A stretch of DNA of 64,000 nucleotides from Adiantum capillus-veneris (lineage: Eukaryota > Streptophyta > Polypodiopsida > Polypodiales > Pteridaceae): positions 167,905,740 through 167,969,739 of the forward strand of contig CM043944.1 of the NCBI GenBank assembly GCA_014529385.2, given 5' to 3'. Shown here piece by piece: positions 34,242-46,300 of this stretch (positions are counted from its first letter, which is position 1; the number at the start of each line of letters is the position of its first letter). Made by a program: the position numbers and the translations under genes. Under the pieces are notes generated by a model. The model was not told the origin of the DNA. It made no database searches and saw only the letters and a program-made list of their open reading frames with translations.

Positions 34242-34589
34242 CTTTAATTCTTACAATGTATGCCACACAAAGCATCTATATTCACAGCATTAGACATTTT
34301 GTATCAACAAGCACGACTATTGGGTATATGGCCTCTTGCATGTGCACCAACATATGGTGTGTACCTTCCTTAGTTTAGTCACTAGCCTATGTGGCAACTT
34401 GTCTTCTGACTTCCATGTGATGTGTGTGAGGTGTACTAACATCCAAATCAGTTTTACATGAGTCTAATGTCAGGCCTTAGGTAGGATTGGGGTAGGCCAA
34501 GGGTCATGACACACATGCGGTACAAGAGGCTATATTTAGCAAGCTGAGGGTCTATATATGACACGGCTGGGTGGAGATGTGCATATGCT
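34242..34589 (+). repeat. Dispersed repeat plus interrupted short LTR (second copy)
   Basis: 34242-34467 matches 11989-12269. From 34468 (TGTCAGGCCTTAGGTAGG) it matches the short LTR of the LARD-like element for about 120 bases, up to GCATATGCT. There the LTR of gypsy G begins, where the intact LTR would continue AGTCCACAAG. Confidence 0.75.
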
Positions 34590-35057
34590 TGGAATTGGAG
34601 CTGATCTCTTTAGATAGCCGATTCCAGTGTTAGAAGTTTACAGCTACGCGTGATGTGTTAGTTCAAGCAGTAGACTCGAAAAGGAAATAGAAACTGAACT
34701 GGAATACATCTACTGGAAATGAGAAACAAACTGAAGTACTGAGAATGATGTTCAGCTTCAGATTCAGATACAGAGAGAATGAGTACAAAGGATGTATGAC
34801 TTGAGTACTTTGGACTGCTGTATTTAGGATTACAGATAAAGATGTTGTAGCTCAAGAATAGGTCGGGAACTAAGGATTATGAATCAAAAGCTAAGCAGAA
34901 GTACAGCCGACAAATGCCAACCCGATTACAATGTAATGGGTCCTATTTATATGCCTTGGGAATTACTGTGGTAACTGTCGTGGTAATTACTGACTGATCC
35001 ACTGTTCGTCTCACAGGAGCCGGTTCCCACCCAGTGAGACTGTCTCAGCCATCTACA
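34590..35057 (-). repeat. 3' LTR of gypsy G
   Basis: About 468 bp. On the minus strand it starts TGTAGATGGCTGAGACAG and ends CAATTCCA. The start is fixed by the purine tract next to it; the end is inferred from the break in the LARD LTR. With the 5' LTR missing, no target duplication can be tested (the candidate left half is ATGCT). Confidence 0.6.
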
Positions 35058-35075
35058 TCCTTCCCTCCTTTCTTG
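35058..35075 (-). other. Polypurine tract of gypsy G
   Basis: The complement of TCCTTCCCTCCTTTCTTG, that is CAAGAAAGGAGGGAAGGA on the element strand, immediately before the LTR. Confidence 0.75.
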
Positions 35076-35077
35076 AA

Positions 35078-35450
35078 TTTTGGCAAGATTCCAAAAATTT
35101 TGAGAAAAAATCCACCGTCTGATTCTTCTGGAATTTTGCTCGGCAAGTGCTCGACACCCCTATACTTGTCGTTCCATGGGCATCCAGCCAAGTCGGACTG
35201 AAAAAATCCATTGTCTGAATTCTTCTAGAATTTTGGCAAGATTCCAAAAATTTTGAGAAAAAATCCACCGTCTGATTCTTCTGGAATTTTGCTCAGCGAG
35301 TGCTCGACACCCCTATACTTGTAGTTCCATGGGCATCCAGCCAAGTCGGACTGAAAAAATCCATCGTCTGATTCTTTTGGAATTTTGCTCGTTGAGTGCT
35401 TGACGCCCTTATAATTGTAATTCCAAGGGCCATTAGCCAAATGACACCAA
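35078..35450. repeat. 153-bp tandem repeats in the 3' UTR of gypsy G
   Basis: Two well-conserved units (35078-35230 and 35231-35383) and a diverged partial third. Each contains AAAAAATCCACCGTCTGATTC twice in variant form and GGCATCCAGCCAAGTCGGAC. Tandem repeats between the last ORF and the 3' LTR are a known trait of Tat/Ogre-type elements. Confidence 0.85.
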
Positions 35451-35943
35451 CCCCTAAGTGGAAAAATTCAGCGTCTGCTACGAAAACTGCTGGAAAAATC
35501 CACCGTCTGATTCGAAGACCGCCGACGGAAAAATCCTTGACCGAATTCTGAGATGGAACTACCCAGTATCCATCCACTGAACCTGCTTCCGTTTACCCTT
35601 TGGCCTGGATGGCGTCTGAGAAGTCCCAGTGCCATCATTCTCCTTTTGAATGAGCCTGTAAATGGCTTCCTGCTCAAGCTGATCCCGTCGATGTGAGCCG
35701 ATCGACTCGTTCTAGATGTTGAGGGTAAAGTGTTGGAAAAAATATTGGCAACTCTGCCTCTCTTGCTGGTAAAGCATACAAGAGAACTGGGGAATCAGGC
35801 ACAAATTCCAAGAAGTTAAGGACAGCCTGGTTCTCTTGCTGCAACATCTTTCTGGTTATTTTAACCAGCTGAAACAGTCACCGGAGAGCAGTTGCCTGTT
35901 CTCCCACTGACATTCGAGTTTGAGGTTCCTTGCTGGTGGCAAT

Positions 35944-38360
35944 CTAGTCTTCAAGAATGATCCGCACCCTTTGATCCAGAACTCCCCTAGCAATCTGCAT
36001 TTGCACTAAGACCTCTTTCAATTGATTCCTGACATCCTTCATGCATTTATATGTCTGCTTGTTCCCCAGCAGAAGCTCTAATTCCATGGCCAAAGAGCGA
36101 CAATCTGCAATAGACTGTCGTTGCCAATGTGGATTGGTTACTCTCTCTTGAGCAGTTAGTATCCATTTAGGCACCCTTTCTAACAGCTGTATTGTATTGG
36201 GATGCATAGGTAATTGGCATGCCTCTTGATCATGGAAAGCAGTTGATTTCCAATGCTCAACCATTTCCCTGGCGCCAACATATAGTCGCTGAAAGCGCTC
36301 CAGATCAGAGATAAGATCATCATCCTCCAGATATCGCCTGGTTGTAAGAGCCTGCTGATGTCTCAATCTCTTGTTTAGCGTGATGAGCTGTAATGAATGT
36401 TGCTCATCACCTGCTGGTCCCTCAGTCACAGCTTTGCCTTGCCCTTTAACATCGCTGTTGTGTTGTGACTGGTGTGCCGGTGGATTCCCAGTGTTGCTAG
36501 GTTGTTGCTCTCTTAGCTGCTGATTACTAGACCGTTGCTCTTCATGCTGGTTTGGCTGGTCTGCTTGTGTGACTGATTTTCTCCAGTTGACCCTGTACCA
36601 CCAGTACCAGGTTCTGGAGGTGGAGATGGAGGAGAGGCATCATCATCATCATCATTATGCCCTTCGTTTGGTTTATCCTCCTTCTCTGCTTCTTCTTCCT
36701 CCCTATCCTCACCTTCTCCAATGGTAGTCTGTTGTTCAATGTAATCAAGTATAGCTTGATTTGTCAGAGCACTGTTGAATACTCCTATCTGAGTGAGCCT
36801 CAAGGATAGTGTGGTGCAGGTTTTGGGCTTCTCTCCCTTGCTCCAGCTTTTCAATCTGCTCCTCAGCCTCCCTTAATTCAGTCTCTACCTTAATTAGTTC
36901 TTCTTCTAACCCTACAGCATCCAGCATTTGTCCCATGCAATTTACAATAGTATTCCATGATGATTGAATGAGTACTGAACAGCCATCATTAATTGTTGCT
37001 GGGTTAGAATCAGTTGGCTCATAGACTGTGTGACAAGAGCCAGATAAGGTAATGTAGCATAATCAGATTTTTGCAATAGGAGACGTCCCTTGAGCGGATG
37101 AGTCTGCAGCTGTTGTAACATGTCTTTCTTTGTCAAGTGTAGGGCTTCTTCATTGTATGGGATGGAGACTCGGCCAAGTGGATTTGAAGAAGTTGGGCCT
37201 TTGCCCTTATCAATCTGGTCTACTGACTGCTCAGGACTGGCCCTTTCTGACTGATCTTGTCTAGTACTGATGGTTACTGAAATCTGTCCTGCTGACTGGT
37301 TGATTCCACCAGTGGTCTGGTCAGTATGTTTTTTAGTCTGGCTAACTAGAATCCTTTCAGTACACTGTTTTGATTTGACTTTAAAACTGCTTCAAGAGAG
37401 CAGTGCTTTTAGTCAGTGTCGTCCTCGGCTTCTTTGAACTTCCAGCTTCATCTTGTTTAGCCTTCCTTTTCTGTCCAGTGGGGGTTGACTGACTTTCTCG
37501 CTCTTCTTCATCAGATGACAAGTCTATATTTCTAGATAGTGGAAACGGCTTCTGACTCCAAGCCATTCTCACATGATCATGGGTGTCTGGAGCAGTTGCC
37601 CAGTACAGAAATTGCCAAACATACTAAGCCGCCTTGAATACACTTTGAGATTTCAGCTTGGCAGTTTGCTGAAGCACATTATCGACAATATCTGGCAGAG
37701 GTTGATAGAGACTTTGGAATCCAGTCTTTTTGCTAAAAGCATAGCAAAACGTTTCTCTGACACACTTGCCGGGTTATTCTTCAAGCTCACAGCTTTAGCC
37801 ACAAATCGGTAGGCAGCGGGAGCTTCTAGTCCTACAAAGACTGGAATCCCTTGCGCACTAACTTTCCTTTTCCTCTTAGCAGCATCATCCTCCAGAGCTG
37901 CACTGATCTGCTCTGCAGTTGCCACAGATGGCTTGGGCCCGTTTGGCATACGGAATGCAAAAGCAATACTTTCTGGTGTGACAGACACCTTCTGGCCATA
38001 AATCACAGCACTGCCATCTTCAGCATTAAAAGAGTCCAGGACTTTCCTTATGGTGGCTGCGTCAAACTCAATCCTCGTGGCTTGCAAAACCACATGCAAG
38101 TCCCACAGTTGGAGTAGAGCCTTTGCTTGCTCAGTAAACACATAGCACTAAATTTTGTTGTGCGGGATGAGTGGAAGAGTTGCCTTTGTAGTAGTAAAAG
38201 GGCTTGGGTTTCGTCGATAGTCTCTTGCATCTTTTTTGACAATTTCCTCCTACCCATGCACCGTGACAATTTCCTCCTACCCATGCACCGTGAAGATGTT
38301 GAAGCAGGTGAAGAAGAAGATGACTTACTTGATTCTTTGAAGCCGTATCCAGATGACAAT
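35944..38360 (-). pseudogene. Extra ORF downstream of integrase in gypsy G (decayed, function unknown)
   Basis: On the same strand as pol, between integrase and the 3' UTR. Pieces in order: a Ser-rich start (MSSGYGFKESSKSSSSSPAS, 38359), with a 24-bp duplication coding CMGRRKLSR; a folded-looking domain (FTEQAKALLQLWDLHVVLQA, VIYGQKVSVTPESIAFAFRM, 38138-37660) that recalls, without proof, the plant transposon-associated domain of Athila-like elements; a bipartite basic motif KRKAKQDEAGSSKKPR (about 37480-37430); a Glu-rich predicted coiled coil (LIKVETELREAEEQIEKLEQ, about 36900-36840); an acidic Asp run plus Pro-rich linker (about 36670-36600); and a helical C-terminus of 161 open codons (35944-36429). 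Stops and shifts separate them. It sits where Athila has its env-like frame, but I see no membrane segment. Confidence 0.6.
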
Positions 38361-38492
38361 CCACGGTCTCCTCAGAGGACGAGGTTTGCAGCTGTAGTGA
38401 AGAAACTTCATAGCTCGGCGATGGTGAGTGGACAACCGAAGGTAAGCGTCGCGTAGAAGATTTGCGAGGAAAAACGCCTATTCACCTTACTG

Positions 38493-39905
38493 TTAAATAC
38501 GCGTTTGCGCCATAAAAGCTCCACCACTTACTGTTCCTAGACTGCTGTGCACCGCAACTGACATGGCAGACATGCATTGGACAAGAATTTTGCCGGTCAT
38601 TGAAATGATTACCACTGATATTCCATCTGACCGTTGGTCCCCTAAAAACTGATAACTTTGTCTCCACTTTTCTGGTTCTGGTATAAGCCTAGCTTGGTCG
38701 TGCTGGTACTGGTCTGAAACTGGTTCTGAAACTGGTTCTGAAACTAGAACAAGCTGCACATGAAAAAGTCCCAAGATAGCTGATTCTGGAATTTCTTGGT
38801 CTTCAGCGCCCAGATCCTCAGTACCCTGTTCCTGGAAAAACTCTCTCGCTTTTGAATAGTAGAGCTTGATTTTAGCTCCATTATACACCCCTAGCAGCAG
38901 TTATCTAGATAGGTTTTCAAGTCTTACCGTACCGTTGGAGAAAACCCAGTCCACTTCGAATGGTCCTGCCCAGGCTATCTTTAGATTCGGCTTCTTAGGA
39001 CCCAATTTGGATTGATAGAGGAGTACCAGATCCCCTTTCCGGACCTTAATCCTTTGGTCATGCCAGTGTTTTCTTCTTTACTAAACAATCTCCTGTTCCA
39101 GCATAGCCTGTTGTCTCAGTTCATCTAACTGGGTAAGCTCCTCCACTCGCTTCTTAAGATTGTGATTAAAATCTAACCCATATTCTACAGCCATTCTGAG
39201 ACTTGGAATAACAAACTCCATAGGGACAACAACTTCAGTGCCATATACCATTCTGATGGTGTTAATCCTGTAGTGACCTTATAAGCTGTCCTGTATGCCC
39301 ATAAACTAGTCTGAAGCTTCAAATCCCAGTGGTCTGGCTTTTTCTGCACAATCTTAGTGAGAATAGTCTTAATGGTCTTGTTACTGTTTTTGGCCTGTCC
39401 ACTGCATCTAGGATAATAAGGTGTGGATTTCCGATGCTTGACTAAAAGAATATCTATAAGGATCTCCATAGTGTCATTGATGAAGTGTGTCCCTTGGTCC
39501 GACACAATCTCCACAGGACATCCATAGCGGCAGACAATATTCTCAAATAAAAATCTTGCAGTGGATTTGGTTGTGTTGTCAGGAAGAGCCTTAGCTTCTA
39601 CCCACTTGGTTACATAGCAGGTAGCCATCACTATATACCTATTCTTCCTGGGAGTAACCTTCTTGAAAGGTCCCATAAAATCCAAACCCCATTTCATGAA
39701 AACACCCAATGGTTGTACTGGTGTTAAGGGAGTCATGTCTGCAGCTGTGGGTCTACCCATTCTTTGACATATGTCACAAGTTTTGCAAAAGCTTCTGACA
39801 TCGGATATCAATGTTTGCCACCATAAACCAACCTACAGAATCTTCTTGTAAGTAACATCAGTCAAAAAGTGTCCACCAGATTCTCCATTATGCGCCTCTG
39901 AGATA
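38493..39905 (-). pseudogene. Integrase of gypsy G
   Basis: An H2C2 zinc finger starts at GGHFLTDV (about 39895), interrupted by a TAG, and ends CKTCDICQRMGRP (about 39780). The catalytic core has LDFMGPF (first Asp), VSDQGTHFIND (second Asp, about 39510) and YYPRCSGQAKNSN (about 39420); the third acidic residue, expected as Glu in GQAE, is Lys (GQAK). The C-terminal GPF region follows (KKPNLKIAWAGPFEVDWVF, about 39005-38950), then a tail with SEPVSEPVSD, coded by a 12-bp repeat near 38,720-38,745. Loss of the third catalytic acid and several stops make it inactive. Confidence 0.88.
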
Positions 39906-40943
39906 ACTTGCATTCTCCCCTCCATAGGCACACATCGGCGAAGAATACCATCGACACCTAATCTGTAGAGTGAGCCCCCAGTGATGGTAAACTTTAAGCT
40001 TTTGATAACCAGAGCCTTCTTCTGGTTTTGCTTCTAGTCATCTAGGAAACCACCCTGAGAAAGAAACTGATATACTTCGTATAATTCTGAATCGACTAAT
40101 TATGTCGCTTCCAGCTAAAATAATTCAGCATCCACTGGTTCGTCTCTTAAAGACACTTCAGAATAGCCCTCCGTACTCCTAGAGAGGAAATCAGTGCCAC
40201 AGTGGTTCTTGCCGGGTTTATGGAAAATTCAAAATTCAAATTCCATAAGGTACATCATCCACCGTATTAGCCTGCCTTGAATAATGACTTTATTAATCAA
40301 GAATAATAGGGCCTGGTGATCCACATAGAAATGAAACAATTTTCCTATCAAATAATGCCTGAATTTCGTAGCACTAAAAACCATCCCTAGAGCTTCTCAT
40401 TCAGTGGTTGTATAACCTTGTTCAGCTTGGTTGAATCTACGACTAGCAAAGTAGAAAGGATAGTCAGTCCTTCCATCTGGCTGGGCTAGTATCGCCCCCA
40501 TCGCCAACCCCAAAGCATCCACATGTACATGGAAGATAACATCCCAATTTGGTTGCTGAAGGATTGGTTTACTGATAATGGCACTTTTTAAGTTCTGGAA
40601 ACTTTCCTCACACTCAGCAGTCCAATTGAACTTGCTGGTTTTCTTTGTGAGCTCATACAGTGGTAAAGCTTGGGAGGCAAATTTATGCACAAATCTTCTG
40701 TAAAAGTTAATATATCCCAAGAAAGAACTTAACTCAGATGCATTCGTGGGCGCCTTGGCCTGCTGAACGCAGTGGATCTTGTCGTTGGCCATTTCTATTC
40801 CATTGCAGGATACTACATGTCCCAGTAGCTGGCCTTTCCAGACTAGGAAAACAGATTTGAATGGATTCAGACAAATCCACTTTTCCTGACAGCACTTAAA
40901 AACCATTTCCAGGAATAGTAAATGTTGTTCCTCGGCTGAATAT
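39906..40943 (-). pseudogene. RT thumb and RNase H of gypsy G
   Basis: A 169-codon frame (40906-40397) covers GQLLGHVVSCNGIEMANDKI, LSSFLGYINFYRRFVHKFA and the RNase H start (VHVDALGLAMGAILAQPDGR), then FASRRFNQAEQGYTTTE, where a stop follows. The rest of RNase H (to 39,906) is in scraps. The right end (40943) is the insertion site of copia C2: the frame DDFTIYSAEEQHLL continues across into 55,418. Confidence 0.88.
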
Positions 40944-41135
40944 TGAAGGAGTACGAGCGGAAGTGCGACGCGAGAGAGAGTGCGAGAAGAAGAGCACGAC
41001 GATATGGTGAACTCGCTCTACTGTAATGTGTAGAGCATAGTGAGTTCTTATTAGGTTTTCACAAAAGAATATGTGTACATACCTGACGGCCCGCCCACTT
41101 ACCTAGGCGACCACATTGGGCTTTATACCCCAACA
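40944..41135 (-). repeat. 3' LTR of copia C2
   Basis: 192 bp. On the element strand it runs TGTTGGGGTATAAAGCCC...TACTCCTTCA. GGGTATAAAGCCC near the start is a plausible TATA-type promoter element. A purine tract (complement of ACCTCCCACTTAAAGTCC, 41136-41153) adjoins it. Confidence 0.95.
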
Positions 41136-41224
41136 ACCTCCCACTTAAAGTCCAATGTGGTACTTTAAGTGTGAGAGAAGCTACTATACAAGCTAATATA
41201 CAAGAGATGTAGAGAAGTGATGTA

Positions 41225-41422
41225 CTACCCTACACCTAACTGCTTGCGAAAATGCGCAAAGCTCTCTGAGGGAAGTCCTTTTGTAAGTAGATCAGCAGGA
41301 TTTTCTGTGGTGTGAACTTTGACAAGCTGAAGTTGCTTATCCTCGAGCATTTCCCTGATGAAATGATACTTCACATCCACATGCTTTGTCTTTGAGTGAT
41401 AAACTGGATTGCGAGCCAATTG
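41225..41422 (-). pseudogene. RNase H C-terminus of copia C2
   Basis: LARNPVYHSKTKHVDVKYHF, REMLEDKQLQLVKV, NPADLLTKGLPSESFAHF, then the stop at 41225. It is the severed end of the frame that stops at 50,332; joining 50,337 to 41,422 after removing G3 and one AATTG restores the reading DSQSAIQ-LARNPV. Confidence 0.93.
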
Positions 41423-43014
41423 TGTAACATTTAATGGCCTAAAATCTTATGTGTAGCGGAAATTAGCATGAACATAGTGGGCATTTCATTAGAATAGATT
41501 CCTAATGAGAATTACAAGAGTGCTTGGGTGGAGAGAGCAACAAAAAGCATAACACCTAGTTAGATAGCATCGACAATACTTTCAAAAGAGAGAGCAATTA
41601 AGCTATTGACAACAGTTGAGGACCGGATTTGCATGGAGCCGGTCCCCCCTCCAAAAGGCTTTGTATTATGGTTTCTCCCTTCAAGAGAGACATTGTACAA
41701 TACAATTCTTTGTGTTCCTTCAAGACTAGCTAGTGCAATGAAGATGGAAGCTTCATACACCAAGCAAAACACTTAATCAAACACAACTTGAATTATCCCC
41801 GTTCTCAGACCCAAGACCTCACACACCTTCGAAGATGGTGAGAGCTAGCAGGGTATGAGAGTAGATTGAGAGGAAGAAGGAGTATCTTACGAGAAAGATG
41901 TACATCTCCTCACATAATCACTCATATTAGCATAGCTTAGCTTAGTAATTAGCTTGGTAGAGGAGATGAGCATGCATTGAAGCTTGGCTCTTGGTTGGAT
42001 TTGCATCCACATGCCAAGAGAGTGTTGATGTAGGCTTCTATCTCACAAGCTTGGAGTAGGTGATGAGCTCTCCATTAAAGCTTGGGAGGAGATAGAGTAT
42101 TCTTCCTTCACACATGGTCAAGTGTGAGAGTGTGTGTGTCCATCCAAGCAAAAATCAGCCCTCTCTCTCTCTCTTGGGCGAGCCCTAGCTGCTAATTAGG
42201 TCTGGCTTTTGCCTCATTGGACCTCCCCAAGTCAAGCCAATAGGAATTAAACAGCATAAGTGATAGCCTTCTGACATGTGTTCCCCTTTCCCCTTTTGTG
42301 AGAGCTTTAGGTAATTAAATAATTAAACAAAACTCTCATTGGACCCCTTTGTCTCCTGGCCAATAGGAATCAGGCAAGCCATGAGGCTTCTGAATGCTCA
42401 TTGGACCCTTTGGGAGACTGCCCAATAGTCTTCTAGGAGTCTTAATTCTCATTGGTTTCTTTTATTAAATGTTTTTAAATTAATTAAACTACATTTACTC
42501 TAGCTTAATTCTCATTGGTCCACTTTAAGGGTCTTCCAATAGGAATTGGGCACACCTTGTGGGCATCTGGCCTAGGGAGCTGACATGTGTCCCTCATTCC
42601 CTTTGTGTAAAGGGAGCCTGTGTGTGTGTGTGTGGCTTTCTCTCTCATCCCCTACCTTTGGGGCTCGCCCCCTCCCATGTAGGGATGTGTAAAGACTTTT
42701 AGGGCACACACAAAGCATCCAATTTTTCCTAGGGTTGACCTTTGGACACAACCTTTGAATTTTGGAACCTTAGCATTTTGGAAGTCTTAATGGGCTGAAC
42801 CTTAGGGTCTTTTTGGCCCATTGTTTTCACATGGTTCTTTTGCAGATGGCCCCCCCTTTGGATCCCTATTTTCCCTCCTTTGGATCCCTACTGTGGCCGG
42901 TCTGCTAGCTTAACCAATATTCTAGCTTTTTCTCCCTTGGCACTTCCCCACATTAAATGATCAGTTTAATATGAGAAAATCATTTAGGAGAATTAGATAT
43001 TGATTATTATGACA
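41423..43014 (-). repeat. 3' LTR of gypsy G3
   Basis: On the element strand TGTCATAATAATCAATATC...GCCATTAAATGTTACA. Contains a short CT array (about 42160-42175) and GT array (about 42620-42635) whose lengths differ from those of the 5' LTR. Confidence 0.95.
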
Positions 43015-43030
43015 TTACCTCTCTCTTGAA
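43015..43030 (-). other. Polypurine tract of gypsy G3
   Basis: The complement of TTACCTCTCTCTTGAA, reading TTCAAGAGAGAGGTAA on the element strand, identical to that of copy B. Confidence 0.88.
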
Positions 43031-43370
43031 ATCATAGTCGTCCTCGACTATGGTGTAGAGAAGATAAAGCATATGCATGAGTCCTTTTCTTAGCGGGTAG
43101 AGGATCCCTATGTTACCCTACGACATCATTCCATAATGGATGACTAGTCCATTTGGCGCTTGAGAGCCTGAGGCTGCCGCAAGCATGTCTGCACATTAGT
43201 CCTATCAGTCTTCCATAGTAGAGTGACAAGCTCTACTTGGTGTTTGGGAGACGTTGTCTCCGCAAACTTGATCTAAGCATGCATACTACTTTATTGTTGT
43301 GCACAAATAAAGAAAAAGAGAGTCTTATAAGACAAAAATTTTGTTCATTTTTAACATTTTGTACATTTGC

Positions 43371-46300
43371 TTACTCTTGGGAAGCATTGTAAGCATTGAC
43401 AAGGTTTAGGTTATCCTTTAATTGTATGCCTTGCATCCATCTAGCATCTTCAAAAGGATAATTCTTAAACTTAATAAGATATCGTCGGATAGTCTTACCG
43501 CCTCTTAATACCTTGTCTTCATGTCGGAGAATGGACTCGGGCTGCAGCACCTCCTCGTGGTCCTCGATCTCCGGTGGGTCTTCAATAGTTGGTTCTTGAG
43601 GTGGCTCTCCTTTGTAAGGCTTTAATAGGCTCACATGAAAAGCATTGTGTATGAGCCAATGATTGGGCAACTTAAGTTGATAGGCCATCTCATTGATTGG
43701 CCTAAGAATCTGGAAGGGACCATAATACCTTTTTGCTAGTTTAGCATAGTACTTTTGGTGGCCCGTAGGATTCTTGCCCGTCGTGTGCCTTAATCGAGCC
43801 TTGGGAAACTTTAACAAGACCCAATCGTTTTCTTTAAAGGCTTGGGCTCTTCTGTGCTTGTCAGCAGCAGCCTTTTGCCTTTGCTGTGAGATAGAGATAG
43901 CATCCTTAATCTTTTGGAAAGATTCTTGTAGGTCTCGGCTATACTCATCTGCAGCGAAGATCTTCCCATGTACCTTAAGTAGCAAGGGACGTTTTGATCT
44001 TCCCTCAATTACCTCGAAAGGTGCTTTTCCTGTGGAAGTATGTACAGTGTTATTGTAAGCATACTCTACTAAAGGTAAGTACTTCTCCCATTGGGATCTT
44101 TGATCTACTTCCGTTACATAGGCTTTTAGTAGATCAAGAATAGTTAGGTTAGCTATTTCACTTTGGCCATCAGTTTGTGGATGATAGGCCGAAGAGAAGT
44201 TTAGCCTTGTTCCTAAATTCTCAAAGAGACCCTTCCAGAAATTACTGGTCATTCTAGGATCTCTATCCGACACTATGGACATTGGCAAGCCATGGTACTT
44301 GAAAATTTGTGAAATGAAGAGGGTTGCCATTTGATGGGCTTTGATAGTCTTTTTGACAGGTATAAAATGAGCTTGTTTACTGAACCTGTCTACTATCGTC
44401 CATATTCCCGTATTCCCATGGATAGACTTATGCAATCCAAAGATAAAATCCATGGATATGCTCTCCCAAGGTGAATTAGGGATTGGCAAGGGTTGAAGCA
44501 ATCCAAGTTGCTTCCCTCTATCAAATTTTGTCTTTTGACATACCACACATTTGGAAACATACTCGTGTATGTTCACTTTCATGGTAGGCCAATAGAAATA
44601 TGTTTCAATTCCCTTTAGGGTAGACTGAATCCCTCTATGCCCCGCATATGGGGGAGCATGAGATTCATACATTACTTTCTCACGTAGTGAGTTAGTAACG
44701 CATAGTCTATTGCCATAGAGAAGATAACCATCTTGTAAAGTAAATGGTTCTTCTTTCTTCCCTAATGCAAGGGCTGAAATCACATCTCTAAAATCGGGAT
44801 CAATAGCATACCCATCTATCATTGAAGATAGATCATTGTGAGTTGCTATGGAAACCGCATTCACTCTCGGTCGTCTTGAGAGTGCATCGGCTACTTGATT
44901 ATGCTTGCCAGCAATGTGAGCAATATGAAAATGAAATTGCGAAAGGAAATTTGCCCACCTCATTTGTTTGTCGGAAAGCTTGGTCTGCGTCATGAAGTAC
45001 TTAAGACTTTGGTGATCCGTTCGCAGAATGAAAGGAGTCCCCAATAAATAGTGCTTCCATGAGTCTAAGGCATGTAGAACTGCAAGGAGTTCTTTTTCGT
45101 ATATGCCTAGAGCTTGCTCAACAGGGTCGAGCCTTCGACTCTCATAGCCTATGGCGTGCCCTTCTTGGAGCAGAACAGCCCCAAGGCAATCACCACAAGC
45201 ATCACATTGGACCTCAAATGGTTTTGAGAGATCCGGTAGTGTAAGCACAGGTTGAGAGATAAGCTTTTCTTTAAGCTCTTCAAAAGCATTGTTCTCCTTA
45301 GCAGACCACGTATACCTAACATTTTTCTTTGTTAGGTCATGTAATGGTCCCGCAATTCGTGAGAACTTTTCTATGAAGCGTCTATAGTATGCACACATAC
45401 CTATAAAGCTTCTTAGTTCATGAAGATTCCTTGGTTTAGGCCATCCTTTTATTACCTCTAACTTGGATGGATCCATTTGGATTCCATCTTGAGAGATAAT
45501 GTGACCTAAATATTGAATCTCTTGCAAGAAAAATTCACTTTTCTTTCGATTAACATAAAGTTTATTCTCTCTTAAAACTTGAAATATTACCTTGAGGTGT
45601 TGCTTGTGTTCCTCCAATGAATTAGAGTAGATGATAATATCATCAAAGAACACTCCAGTGAAGGTTCGATGAGGCCTGAACAGCTTCTCCATCAAGCGGT
45701 TGAATGTGGCTGGTGCATTAGTCAAGCCAAAAGGCATGACAATGTATTCGTAAAGACGAAATGCAGTACGAAATGCGGTCTTTACAATGTCTTGATCAAC
45801 TATCCTTATTTGATGATAGCCACTTTTTAGGTCAATCCTACTGAAGTAGGTCGATCCTTGTAGCTTATCAAATAGGTCTTCTACCCGTGGAACGGGAAAC
45901 CTATTCTTGATAGTGATCCTATTTAGTGCTCTATAGTCGACACACATACGATATGTGCCGTCTTTCTTTTGCACTAATAGCACAGGTGAGCAAAATGGAG
46001 ATGAGCTAGGCCTAACCATGCCCTTCTCAACTAACTCATGCACTTGCCGCATAATCTCCTCTTGTTGAGCTTGAGAAACTCTATAAGGAGGTTTGTTAGG
46101 CGGTGAACTTCCTGGAAGAAGTTCAATTGCATGGTCGTCATTACCTCGTTTAGGAGGTAGCTCACAAGGGATGTCGTCAATAAAAACATCTTGAAACCCC
46201 TTGAGAAAATTGGATAACTCTAATTCCTTTTGGTTGCTTTTATTTTCTTTTGCTAAAGCATTAGGTTCATTTTGAGAATCTTTAACAAAAATCATGTACA

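Noticed and set aside
35078-35450. CRISPR-like array
   Set aside because: Long contiguous units without unique spacers; it is a retroelement 3' UTR tandem repeat.
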